11,292 nucleotides of DNA from NCBI GenBank assembly GCA_900549885.1, contig URQA01000082.1, forward strand, positions 1 through 11,292. Direction: 5' to 3'. The translations under genes were made by a program, and so were the position numbers. The DNA comes from an uncultured Eubacteriales bacterium (lineage in GTDB: Bacteria; Bacillota; Clostridia; Oscillospirales; Oscillospiraceae). The notes under the pieces are model-generated. The model worked only from the letters and a program-made list of their open reading frames with translations, made no database searches and was not told where the DNA came from. Below, piece by piece: positions 1 through 6,128 of this stretch; positions within the stretch are counted from its first letter, which is position 1, and every line of letters begins with the position of its first letter.

Positions 1-30
1 GGCTCCGCCGGAAGGCGGAGCCGCTCCCTT
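1..30 (+). terminator. GC-rich hairpin, possible terminator of an off-window gene
   Basis: GGCTCCGCC (1-9) and GGCGGAGCC (14-22) form a perfect 9-bp stem around a GGAA tetraloop, followed by GCTCCCTTTT. The run of T is short and displaced, so intrinsic termination is plausible but not certain. The gene it would serve lies left of the window. Confidence 0.45.
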
Positions 31-290
31 TTACAATGGTCCCGGTTCTTGCACCCACGGCAAAGTGCCTGGCGGCTCGGATGGCATATCGGCGCTAGGC
101 GCTTCCGGATAGGACGCGGAAATATGGTACTGTGGAGCAGCGGCAAAAAAGCGCTGGGAATATCCTCCTTCGCGTGCCGGGAATAGACGGCGGCCCTCGC
201 CCATTCTGCCCGAATCAACGGGGGAGCGGAGAAAGGAACGCTGGGGGCAAAAGCACGCTCTTGCCGCCCCCTTCTGGGAAGGAAAAAGGG
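31..290. other. Unassigned GC-rich leader without a convincing gene
   Basis: No open frame here has a ribosome site or a recognisable product. The long frame reaching back to 132 is an upstream extension of the lysozyme frame; its codons before 351 are not protein-like and the true signal peptide starts at 351. The block around 97-120 (ending GGATAGGACGC) and the 14-mer GGCAAAAGCACGCT near 246-259 resemble parts of the repeat element at 10.1-10.5 kb. A diverged repeat remnant is therefore possible but weakly supported. Confidence 0.4.
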
Positions 291-319
291 TGGCGCACGG
301 ACCTGTTTTGTGCTATGAT
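291..319 (+). promoter_or_regulatory. Extended -10 promoter for the lysozyme-regulator operon
   Basis: TATGAT at 314-319 is preceded by TGC at 311-313, giving a TGnTATGAT extended -10. At a 17-bp spacing the -35 position (291-296, TGGCGC) is poor, which is usual for extended -10 promoters. The lysozyme start codon lies about 30 bp downstream. Assignment rests on sequence match only. Confidence 0.5.
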
Positions 320-350
320 GGGGGACAGACCAAAAAAGGAGGTGCCGCCC

Positions 351-1250
351 ATGAAAACCAGAAAAGCCGGGCTGGCGCTGGCCCTAGCCCTGGCGCTGCT
401 ATTGACCCTGACCGCCTGCGGCACGCAGGGGATGCCCACCCCGGATCCGGTGCCCGCCAACACCTATTCCGCAGAGGATTTTGTGGTGGCTGGGGGCTTT
501 CTCACCTATGACGGGGACGGACCCAGCTATGTAGGAGTGGACGTGTCCGCCCACCAGGGGGAGATCGACTGGGAGAGGGTGGCCGACGCAGGGGTAGACT
601 TTGCTATGATCCGGGCGGGCTACCGGGGTTATACGGAGGGCGGCATCTTCCAGGACGAATATTTTGTCCAAAATATGGAGGGGGCCATAGCCGCCGGGCT
701 GGAGGTGGGGGTGTACTTTTTCTCCCAGGCCGTTGATGAGCAAGAGGCAGTGGAGGAGGCCCGGCAGGTGCTGGAGTGGATCACCCCCTATGATGTGGCC
801 TGGCCGGTGGTATTCGACTGGGAGCGGGTGAGCCAGGAGAATTCCCGCACCCTGGACACCAGCGGAGACGCCATTACGAACGCTACCATCGCCTTCTGCC
901 GGGAGGTGGAAGAGGCGGGCTACCTGCCCATGGTGTACTTCAGCCCCTCCAAGGGGTATACCGAGCTGGAGCTGGAGCGGTTGCTGGACTGGCCCTTCTG
1001 GCTGGCCCATTATACTGAGGACTGGTCGGCCACCAGCTTCCGCTACCACTTCGCCATGTGGCAATACACCAGCTCCGGCACTGTGGACGGCATTTCCACC
1101 AATGTGGATCTGAATTTGTGCCTGACGGATTTTGAGGAGTGGCGGACAGACCCGGAAGGGGAGGGGAGCGTCCCGCCAGAAAGGGAGAACTCCGCTTCGC
1201 CGGAGCGGGAGAACAGCTCCCGGCCGGACCCGTCGCCGGAAGCCAGCTGA
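351..1250 (+). CDS. GH25 family lysozyme (muramidase) lipoprotein
   Basis: This is a 299-residue exported muramidase predicted to cleave the N-acetylmuramic acid to GlcNAc bond of peptidoglycan. The start at 351 is chosen because AGGAGGT (337-343) lies 7 nt upstream and the protein then opens with a lipoprotein signal: KTRK, a hydrophobic Ala/Leu stretch, and the lipobox L-T-A-C with lipidated Cys23. The GH25 domain spans roughly residues 60-265. Expected catalytic positions are visible: Asp64 in YVGVDVSAHQG and the FDWE pair Asp156/Glu158. FAMWQYTSSGTVDGI is the usual late GH25 motif. The tail from about 266 is hydrophilic, rich in Pro, Glu and Ser, with a repeated PERENS. The protein should sit on the outer face of the membrane. 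The response-regulator gene begins 19 nt after the stop, so the two are probably cotranscribed. Family assignment is firm; its biological role next to a peptide-defence system is inference. Confidence 0.9.
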   Translation: MKTRKAGLALALALALLLTLTACGTQGMPTPDPVPANTYSAEDFVVAGGFLTYDGDGPSYVGVDVSAHQGEIDWERVADAGVDFAMIRAGYRGYTEGGIFQDEYFVQNMEGAIAAGLEVGVYFFSQAVDEQEAVEEARQVLEWITPYDVAWPVVFDWERVSQENSRTLDTSGDAITNATIAFCREVEEAGYLPMVYFSPSKGYTELELERLLDWPFWLAHYTEDWSATSFRYHFAMWQYTSSGTVDGISTNVDLNLCLTDFEEWRTDPEGEGSVPPERENSASPERENSSRPDPSPEAS

Positions 1251-1269
1251 TAGAAAGGAAGGACGAGCC

Positions 1270-1965
1270 ATGAACCAAGCCAACATCCTGGTGGTGGAGG
1301 ATGACGCCGACATCAACCGCCTGCTGTGCACCATCCTGGAGGGAGCGGGTTATTCCTGCCGCTCTGCGTTTTCCGGTAGCGAGGCCATGCTCTGGGCGGA
1401 GAAATACGACTATGACCTGGTGCTGCTGGACCTGATGCTCCCGGGGCTAACCGGGGAAGAGTTCATCACTCAGATCCGGCAGGGTAAGACCATGCCCATC
1501 ATCGTGCTGTCCGCCAAAGTGGCGGTGGACGACCGGGTGAATGCCCTGACCCTGGGAGCGGACGATTTTATGACCAAGCCCTTTGACAACCGGGAAGTGC
1601 TGGCCCGGGTGGAGGCTCAACTGCGCCGCAGCCGCAGCTTTTCCCAGCCCCAGGCCGGGAAAGACCTGCGTTGGGGCCCCTTGACGCTCAGCCGGGACAG
1701 CCACACCGCTACGCTGGACGGCCATGAGGTGCCCCTCACCACCCGGGAGTTCTCCATTTTGGCCCTGCTGATGGAGCAGCCCCGGCGGGCCTTCTCCCGG
1801 GCGCAGATCTATGAATCTGTCTGGGGGGAGGAGTTCATGGGGGACGAGAACACAGTGAACGTCCATGTGAGCAACCTGCGCTCCAAGCTCAGCAAGGCTG
1901 GCCCCGGCCGGGAGTATATCAAGACCGTGTGGGGGATCGGCTTTAAGATGGCAGAGGCGGAGTGA
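1270..1965 (+). CDS. OmpR/PhoB-family response regulator
   Basis: This is a 231-residue transcription factor. The start at 1270 has an AAAGGAAGGA site 6 nt upstream and gives the usual N-terminus (NILVVEDDADINRLL); the open frame reaching back to 1132 only overlaps the lysozyme gene. Residues 1-120 form the receiver domain: acidic pocket Asp11/Asp12, phosphoacceptor Asp54 in LLDLMLPG, Ser81 in VLSAK, and Lys103 in MTKPF. Residues about 133-229 form the winged-helix DNA-binding domain, with LTTREFSILALL and the terminal VWGIGFKM. The likely partner is the kinase at 5148-6053, separated from it by three transporter genes. It is expected to bind direct repeats, and a candidate array lies 25-57 bp after its stop, upstream of the transporter. 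The gene is co-directional with, and close behind, the muramidase gene. Function by family is clear; the signal it answers to is inferred. Confidence 0.92.
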   Translation: MNQANILVVEDDADINRLLCTILEGAGYSCRSAFSGSEAMLWAEKYDYDLVLLDLMLPGLTGEEFITQIRQGKTMPIIVLSAKVAVDDRVNALTLGADDFMTKPFDNREVLARVEAQLRRSRSFSQPQAGKDLRWGPLTLSRDSHTATLDGHEVPLTTREFSILALLMEQPRRAFSRAQIYESVWGEEFMGDENTVNVHVSNLRSKLSKAGPGREYIKTVWGIGFKMAEAE

Positions 1966-1989
1966 AAAGGCTGTGCGTTCCGAATTAAG

Positions 1990-2038
1990 ACTTTCTTTAC
2001 ACTTTCTTTGACGGGCTTTGAGGCTTTGCCGGTATGAT
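1990..2038 (+). promoter_or_regulatory. Transporter promoter with direct-repeat operator candidate
   Basis: ACTTTCTTTAC (1990-2000) is followed at once by ACTTTCTTTGAC (2001-2012). The TTT-led hexamers TTTACA (1996-2001), TTTGAC (2007-2012) and TTTGAG (2017-2022) recur at 11- and 10-bp steps, the spacing typical of OmpR-family half-sites on one DNA face. A promoter overlaps them: TTGACG (2008-2013) and TATGAT (2033-2038) with a long 19-bp spacer, as is common for activated promoters. The ATPase start is at 2073. The repeats are seen directly; that the adjacent regulator binds them is inference. Confidence 0.6.
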
Positions 2039-2072
2039 AGGGCCAACGTCAAAGGAAAGGCAGGAAACTGTT

Positions 2073-2993
2073 ATGAGCGAGATCGTACTGGCTACCCATG
2101 GCCTGACCCGGGCCTATGGGCAGAGCAGGGCGCTGGACAACGTGAGTATCACGGTGGAAAAAGGAGAGATCTACGGTCTGGTGGGCCGCAACGGAGCGGG
2201 CAAGACCACCCTCATGCGGCTGGTCACCGGCCAGTCGGCCCCCACGGCTGGCTCGGTGGAGCTGTTCGGCCAGACGGGCCGGGAGCTGGCACGGGCCAGG
2301 AGCCGGACGGGAGCCATGATCGAGACTCCCTCTTTCGCGCCCTTCCTCACCGCCCGGGAAAACCTGGAGTACTACCGCATCCAGCGGGGGATTCCCGGCA
2401 AGGGCGCGGTGGACGAGGTGCTGGAGGCGGTGGACCTGCGGGACACGGGGAAGAAAAAGTTCAAGACCTTCTCCCTGGGCATGAAGCAGCGGCTTGGCCT
2501 GGCCCTGGCGCTGATGAACCACCCGGACTTCCTCATCCTGGACGAGCCCATCAACGGCCTGGACCCGGAGGGGGTAGCGGAGTTCCGCGCTCTGCTGCGC
2601 AGGCTCAACCAGGAGCGTCAGACCACCATCCTCATCTCCAGCCATATCCTCACCGAGCTGTCTTCGGTGGCCACCTGCTATGGCTTTGTGGAGCGGGGGA
2701 AGCTGCTGGAGGAGATCTCCGCCCAGACCCTGCACGAGAAGTGCCGCACCTGCCTGCGCCTGACGGTAGACGATGCCCCCCGGGCTGCCATGATCCTCCA
2801 GACCCGGTTGGGCACCGATAAATTCGAGGTGCTGCCCGGCAACGTCATCGAGCTGTACGACTGCCTGGACCGGCCCCAGGCGGTGTCCGGGGCGCTGAGT
2901 GCCGGCGGCGTGGCCCTGCTGGGTATGGAGCAGAAAGGGGCCGACCTGGAGGCCTACTTCCTCAACCTGATCGGAGGTGGGCGCAATGGTTAA
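2073..2993 (+). CDS. ABC transporter ATPase, bacitracin/lantibiotic-protection type
   Basis: This 306-residue cytoplasmic ATPase should power the two permeases encoded downstream. The start at 2073 follows CAGGAAA (2061-2067); an in-frame ATG at 2034 overlaps the promoter -10 and is rejected. Walker A is GRNGAGKTT (38-46), the signature is FSLGMKQR (133-140) in place of LSGGQ, Walker B is FLILDEP (153-159) with catalytic Glu158, and the switch His is 191. The Q-loop position holds Glu84 (MIETPSF) instead of Gln. That change, with the SLGMKQR signature, is characteristic of the BcrA/LanF group that exports or expels antimicrobial peptides. Residues after about 220 form the family's variable C-terminal part. 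The stop overlaps the start of permease 1 by 8 nt, indicating translational coupling. The peptide substrate cannot be read from sequence. Confidence 0.9.
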   Translation: MSEIVLATHGLTRAYGQSRALDNVSITVEKGEIYGLVGRNGAGKTTLMRLVTGQSAPTAGSVELFGQTGRELARARSRTGAMIETPSFAPFLTARENLEYYRIQRGIPGKGAVDEVLEAVDLRDTGKKKFKTFSLGMKQRLGLALALMNHPDFLILDEPINGLDPEGVAEFRALLRRLNQERQTTILISSHILTELSSVATCYGFVERGKLLEEISAQTLHEKCRTCLRLTVDDAPRAAMILQTRLGTDKFEVLPGNVIELYDCLDRPQAVSGALSAGGVALLGMEQKGADLEAYFLNLIGGGRNG

Positions 2994-3756
2994 CTACATC
3001 CGGGCTGAGTTTTACAAGGTGTTCCGGCGGAGATACACCTGGATCACCCTGGTGGTGCTGCTGGCGCTGGAGGCCCTGATGGTGGCGGGGTGGATGTTCA
3101 CCAACTCCCACGGCAACCACGTGGACTTCTACACAGGGGCGGGGATGCTGTGCGTGATGCTGGCCCTGGGCTTCTATGCCACCCTGCTCACCTGCGACAT
3201 GGTGTTTGCCGACCAGTATAAAAACGGCACTATGAAAAACGAGGTGTCCTTTGGCATCCCGAGGACACGTATCTATCTGGGCAAGTTTCTCGTTTCGCTG
3301 GCGGTGTCTTTGCTGTTTATGGCGGTGATGGCTGCCTTTTACCTGGGCCTGTGCTACTTGGCGCTCTTCCATGACCCGGAGGCGGACGCGGTGGCCATGC
3401 AGATGGTGGGCTACTGCCTGCTCACCGCCCTGCCGCTGTGGGTGGGGGTGCTCGCCTGCACCTGCGCCTTCCGTTTTCTGATCAAGAGCGACCTGTGGGC
3501 GTCCGTTGCCAGCGTGTGCGTGTTTGCGGTGATTCCTCCGGTGATGGAGGTCTGTATGGCGCTGTTCAGCGCCAACCCTGCGGGAACGGTTATCCGTTTT
3601 CTCTACCAGTATATGCCCACCGTCATGGTGGACAACGCCCCTTCCGTGGTGGGCGGCTGGAGTTACTGCGGCCAGGCATGGATCGTGGGAGCCGTCTGGC
3701 TGGCGGTGTTCAGTGTCCTGGGCGCTGTGTGGTTCCGCAGGAAGGAAATCAACTGA
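2986..3756 (+). CDS. ABC-2 type permease 1 (lantibiotic/bacitracin exporter subunit)
   Basis: This 256-residue integral membrane protein has about six hydrophobic segments and is predicted to form the transport channel with the ATPase. The ATG at 2986 has GGAGGT (2973-2978) 7 nt upstream, inside the end of the ATPase gene; a GTG at 2977 would lie within that ribosome site and is rejected. The N-terminus NYIRAEFYKVFRRRYTW is the short amphipathic lead common in LanE/G and BcrB-like permeases. The most conserved stretch follows the second hydrophobic segment: LTCDMVFADQYKNGT, then KNEVSFG. Permease 2 repeats this stretch almost exactly, so the two arose by duplication and probably form a heterodimer. 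The stop is followed by two hairpins and then the repeat element that separates the permease genes. Confidence 0.85.
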   Translation: MVNYIRAEFYKVFRRRYTWITLVVLLALEALMVAGWMFTNSHGNHVDFYTGAGMLCVMLALGFYATLLTCDMVFADQYKNGTMKNEVSFGIPRTRIYLGKFLVSLAVSLLFMAVMAAFYLGLCYLALFHDPEADAVAMQMVGYCLLTALPLWVGVLACTCAFRFLIKSDLWASVASVCVFAVIPPVMEVCMALFSANPAGTVIRFLYQYMPTVMVDNAPSVVGGWSYCGQAWIVGAVWLAVFSVLGAVWFRRKEIN

Positions 3757-3768
3757 AATGGGGCCTGC

Positions 3769-3785
3769 CTCCCCCGTAGGGGGAG
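3769..3785 (+). other. Short hairpin after permease 1
   Basis: CTCCCCC (3769-3775) and GGGGGAG (3779-3785) form a 7-bp stem with a GTA loop, starting 12 nt after the permease 1 stop. There is no T-tract. It may protect the 3' end of the mRNA or mark the edge of the repeat element. Confidence 0.5.
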
Positions 3786-3788
3786 ACA

Positions 3789-3823
3789 GCCGGGCAAGGG
3801 CGTAAGTCCTTGCCCGGCCTTTG
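3789..3823 (+). terminator. Stable hairpin, possible partial terminator after permease 1
   Basis: GCCGGGCAAGG (3789-3799) and CCTTGCCCGGC (3808-3818) form a perfect 11-bp stem with an 8-nt loop, followed by CTTTG. The weak T-tail suggests partial termination or an attenuator between permease 1 and the distal genes. Its inner part (CAAGGGC...CCTTG) belongs to the repeat family. Confidence 0.5.
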
Positions 3824-3872
3824 ACGGCCAGGGGGTGCTTCCGGTACCTGTAAGGTGTAAGGTTTCGCTTTG

Positions 3873-3917
3873 GGCGCCCTACTTTCTATGCGCACAGAAA
3901 GTAGGCAAAGATGCGCC
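3873..3917 (+). repeat. TACTTTCT/AGAAAGTA hairpin of copy A
   Basis: CCTACTTTCT (3878-3887) and AGAAAGTAGG (3896-3905) form a perfect 10-bp stem with an 8-nt loop. An outer GGCGC (3873-3877) can pair with GCGCC (3913-3917), giving a two-tier stem. The same inner stem occurs at 10075-10095 and, one T longer, at 10438-10467. Confidence 0.8.
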
Positions 3918-4083
3918 GGGAGTTAGGCGCGGATGACCTTTAATCCCGAAGGGCAGGGGTTTGGTCAAAAGCGGCTGTTCTCCGATTCCCTATCGATTTA
4001 CGGGGAGGCGGAATAGGGGAATGAACTGTCCTAGGTCCGGCGCAAGGGTCCTAGTTGCCCCAGCGCCGGTCGTTGAGTGGTAG

Positions 4084-4112
4084 GCGCCAAAAGACTGGAA
4101 GGCGCTTTTCTT
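4084..4112 (+). terminator. Weak terminator-like hairpin inside copy A
   Basis: GCGCC (4084-4088) and GGCGC (4101-4105) flank a 12-nt loop and are followed by TTTTCTTT. The stem is only 5 bp, so this is a weak candidate. If active it would lower expression of permease 2 and the kinase. Confidence 0.3.
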
Positions 4113-4340
4113 TGGATTTGAAAGACCGTTTCTTTGAGAAGTGCGGAGGATAGGCGCATCGGGGCCGTTTGGAGCGGAGCGGACTTCATTTGCAAAAGAA
4201 GCCGCAGCGAAAGCGACCCGGTCATGCGCCCGATCCGCAGCATGACAACAGCGCATACAAAAGAAATGGTTTTTGGTACTTGTCTCCCAAAGGTGTTCGC
4301 TTTTGGCTTTTGCCTGACTTTGAAGAAGGGAGGAAAAACA

Positions 4341-5105
4341 GTGCGAAACTATGTGAAAGCGGAATTTTATAAGCTGTCCCGCCGGAAGTACCCCTGGGTC
4401 GTCCTGGGGGTGGCGCTGTTTTTGGAATCCCTGCTGATGTTGGGCTTTTTGCTCATCGGTTCCAGCCGTATAGTTTTCTATGATGGTATGACCAATTTGC
4501 TGCCGTTGCTGGCGCTGGGACTGCTGGCGCCGCTGCTCACCTGCGATATGGTATTTGCCGATCAGTACAAGAACGGTACGCTGAAAAACGAGGTGTCCTA
4601 CGGCCTGAACCGGGGAAAAATATACTGGGGAAAGCTGCTGGCCCAGACCGCGCTGTCCCTGCTGCTATGCGTGGTCATGATGGGCTACTATGTGGGGATG
4701 TGCTTCCTCCTGCTGGGCCATGATCCGATGGAGGATGTTCTGGCGCTTCAGATAGTGGGGTGCGCCCTGGCCTCCGCCCTGCCCTTATGGTTAGGAGTGC
4801 AGGCTCTGTGCTGCGCCATGTTTTTCTTTTGCCGCAGCGATCTGCTGGGTGCGTTCGGGGCCATGGCCGTGCTGTGGGGGCTGTCCGTGGCACTGTTCAT
4901 CGCCGGGGGAATGGCGGGGGACACTGGCGCTGGAGCCATGCTGCGGGCCATTCAAACCTATTTGCCCAATAATGTGCTGGCTGACGTGATGAATCTGTCC
5001 GCACCTGACTGGAGCCTGTGTGCCAAGGCGTGGCTGGTGGGCGCGGCCTGGTGGGCGGTGTCCACCGCCAGTGGACAGATCGCCTTCCAACGGAAGGCGA
5101 TCTGA
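4341..5105 (+). CDS. ABC-2 type permease 2 (paralog of permease 1)
   Basis: This 254-residue, roughly six-helix membrane protein is the predicted second channel subunit. It starts with GTG at 4341: GGGAGG (4328-4333) lies 7 nt upstream, and the resulting N-terminus RNYVKAEFYKLSRRKYPW aligns with permease 1 from its first residues. A nearby ATG at 4351 is out of frame. The frame is open back to 4134 through the repeat element, but those codons are repeat-derived. The conserved stretch LTCDMVFADQYKNGT and KNEVSYG matches permease 1 nearly residue for residue, and overall lengths are within two residues. The kinase gene starts 42 nt after the stop. Separation from permease 1 by about 580 bp of repeat DNA is unusual for such pairs, which are normally adjacent or overlapping. 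No independent promoter was evident to me. Confidence 0.85.
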   Translation: MRNYVKAEFYKLSRRKYPWVVLGVALFLESLLMLGFLLIGSSRIVFYDGMTNLLPLLALGLLAPLLTCDMVFADQYKNGTLKNEVSYGLNRGKIYWGKLLAQTALSLLLCVVMMGYYVGMCFLLLGHDPMEDVLALQIVGCALASALPLWLGVQALCCAMFFFCRSDLLGAFGAMAVLWGLSVALFIAGGMAGDTGAGAMLRAIQTYLPNNVLADVMNLSAPDWSLCAKAWLVGAAWWAVSTASGQIAFQRKAI

Positions 5106-5147
5106 TTTGCAGGGCATAGCTCAGAGAAAAGAAAGGAGAGAGCGGAG

Positions 5148-6053
5148 ATGCACACGGCGGTAATCGTCCTGCTGGCTCTGCTGTGCCTGATCCTGGCGGT
5201 GGATCTGTTCAGCCTGGAGCGGGGGATGCGGCGGGCGGAAAAACAGATCCGCGCCCAGATGGAGGGTAGGTCCACCGTCCGGGTGACGGTGCCTTGCCCC
5301 AATGTGGCTGCCGAGGGATTGTTCCAGACCATCAACGAGCTGATGGAGCAGCGCCAGACCGAGGGGGCCGGCTATCGGCGAAAGGAGCAGGACCTGCGCC
5401 GCCAGATTGCCGACGTATCCCATGATCTGCGCACCCCGCTGACCTCCATCCTGGGCTATCTTCAGCTGGTGGAGGAGAATAGCCTGACGCCGGAGCAGCG
5501 GCGGGAATATCTGGCGGTCATCCGCAGCCGGGCGGCTACGCTCCAGACGCTCATCACCTCCTTCTACGACCTGTCCCGCATCGAGGGGGGCCAGTGGCAG
5601 CTGGAGCGGGAGCCGGTGGACTTGGCCCGAGAGCTGGCCGACCAGTTGGCTGCGGCTTATGAGCAGTTGGAGCAGGCTGGGCTCCAGGTGTCGGTGAAAA
5701 TTGCCGACGGCCTGCCGCCGGTGTGGGGGGACCGAAACGGAGTGGTGCGGGTGCTGTCCAACCTGCTGACCAACGCCTACCGCCACGGGACGGGAACGCT
5801 GGAAGCGCGGCTGTACCGGGAGGGGGATCATGTGGTGTCCGCCTTTTCCAATGACGCGCCGGGCATGACCGACGAGGATGTGGAGCGGGTGTTTGAGCGG
5901 TTCTACACCGTGGACCGGATGCGCACCGGGCAGAACACCGGCCTGGGTATGGCCATCGTTAAAGCCCTGGCCGAGCGGATGGGGGGCCAGGTATCCGCCC
6001 GTCTGGAGGACGGGCGGTTTACCGCCCAGGTGTCCTGGAAGGCGGCTGGATAA
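5148..6053 (+). CDS. Histidine kinase lacking an extracellular sensor domain
   Basis: This 301-residue membrane-anchored kinase is the probable partner of the response regulator at 1270-1965. AAAGGAGAG (5132-5140) lies 7 nt before the ATG. It has one predicted membrane helix (about residues 3-21), then a charged linker with no recognisable extracytoplasmic loop. HisKA has the H-box SHDLRTPLTS with phospho-His92. The ATPase domain has the N-box around Asn209 (NLLTNAYRHG), NDAPGM (235-240), the F-box FERFYTVD (249-256) and the glycine-rich GLGMAI (265-270). One-helix, sensor-less kinases cannot sense ligands outside the cell by themselves. By analogy with Bce-type modules it may read the state of the adjacent transporter, but that is inference. 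Its separation from the regulator gene by the transporter genes is seen directly. No clear terminator follows, and the fructokinase gene begins 75 nt later. Confidence 0.9.
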   Translation: MHTAVIVLLALLCLILAVDLFSLERGMRRAEKQIRAQMEGRSTVRVTVPCPNVAAEGLFQTINELMEQRQTEGAGYRRKEQDLRRQIADVSHDLRTPLTSILGYLQLVEENSLTPEQRREYLAVIRSRAATLQTLITSFYDLSRIEGGQWQLEREPVDLARELADQLAAAYEQLEQAGLQVSVKIADGLPPVWGDRNGVVRVLSNLLTNAYRHGTGTLEARLYREGDHVVSAFSNDAPGMTDEDVERVFERFYTVDRMRTGQNTGLGMAIVKALAERMGGQVSARLEDGRFTAQVSWKAAG

Positions 6054-6128
6054 TGGGAAAAGCTGGGGGCCTTCTGCCCCGAGGAAGAAAGAGGGGCGTT
6101 TCACCGCCCTGGTATGGAGGAGATCGCA

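Larger units (their letters stand above)
3786..4306 (+). repeat. Structured dispersed repeat element, copy A, between the permease genes
   Basis: This non-coding block of about 520 bp is colinear, in opposite orientation, with the element at 10.1-10.58 kb. The matching anchors, in order, are as follows. GACAGCC plus a CAAGGGC/CCTTG hairpin (3785-3815) pairs with the reverse complement of 10499-10526. A CCTACTTTCT hairpin (3878-3905) pairs with 10438-10467. A block at 3997-4048 pairs with 10293-10342. The block 4226-4276 matches 10134-10184 at 45 of 51 positions by hand count. The weaker tail to 4306 pairs with the outer inverted repeat there. No transposase is present, so any mobility would be non-autonomous. 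It divides what would otherwise be a continuous transporter operon; exact ends are uncertain by tens of bases. Confidence 0.7.

Noticed and set aside
132..350. Upstream in-frame extension of the lysozyme
   Set aside because: It would bury the lipoprotein signal peptide. The promoter and ribosome site both point to 351.
399..1334. 311-codon open frame on the minus strand
   Set aside because: It is antisense to the GH25 gene, whose catalytic motifs are intact, and has no motif of its own.
4134..4340. Upstream in-frame extension of permease 2
   Set aside because: The codons lie in the repeat element. The ribosome site at 4328-4333 and alignment to permease 1 place the start at 4341.
6066..6109. 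Small hairpins between the kinase and fructokinase genes
   Set aside because: Stems are about 5 bp without a T-tract, so termination is not supported.
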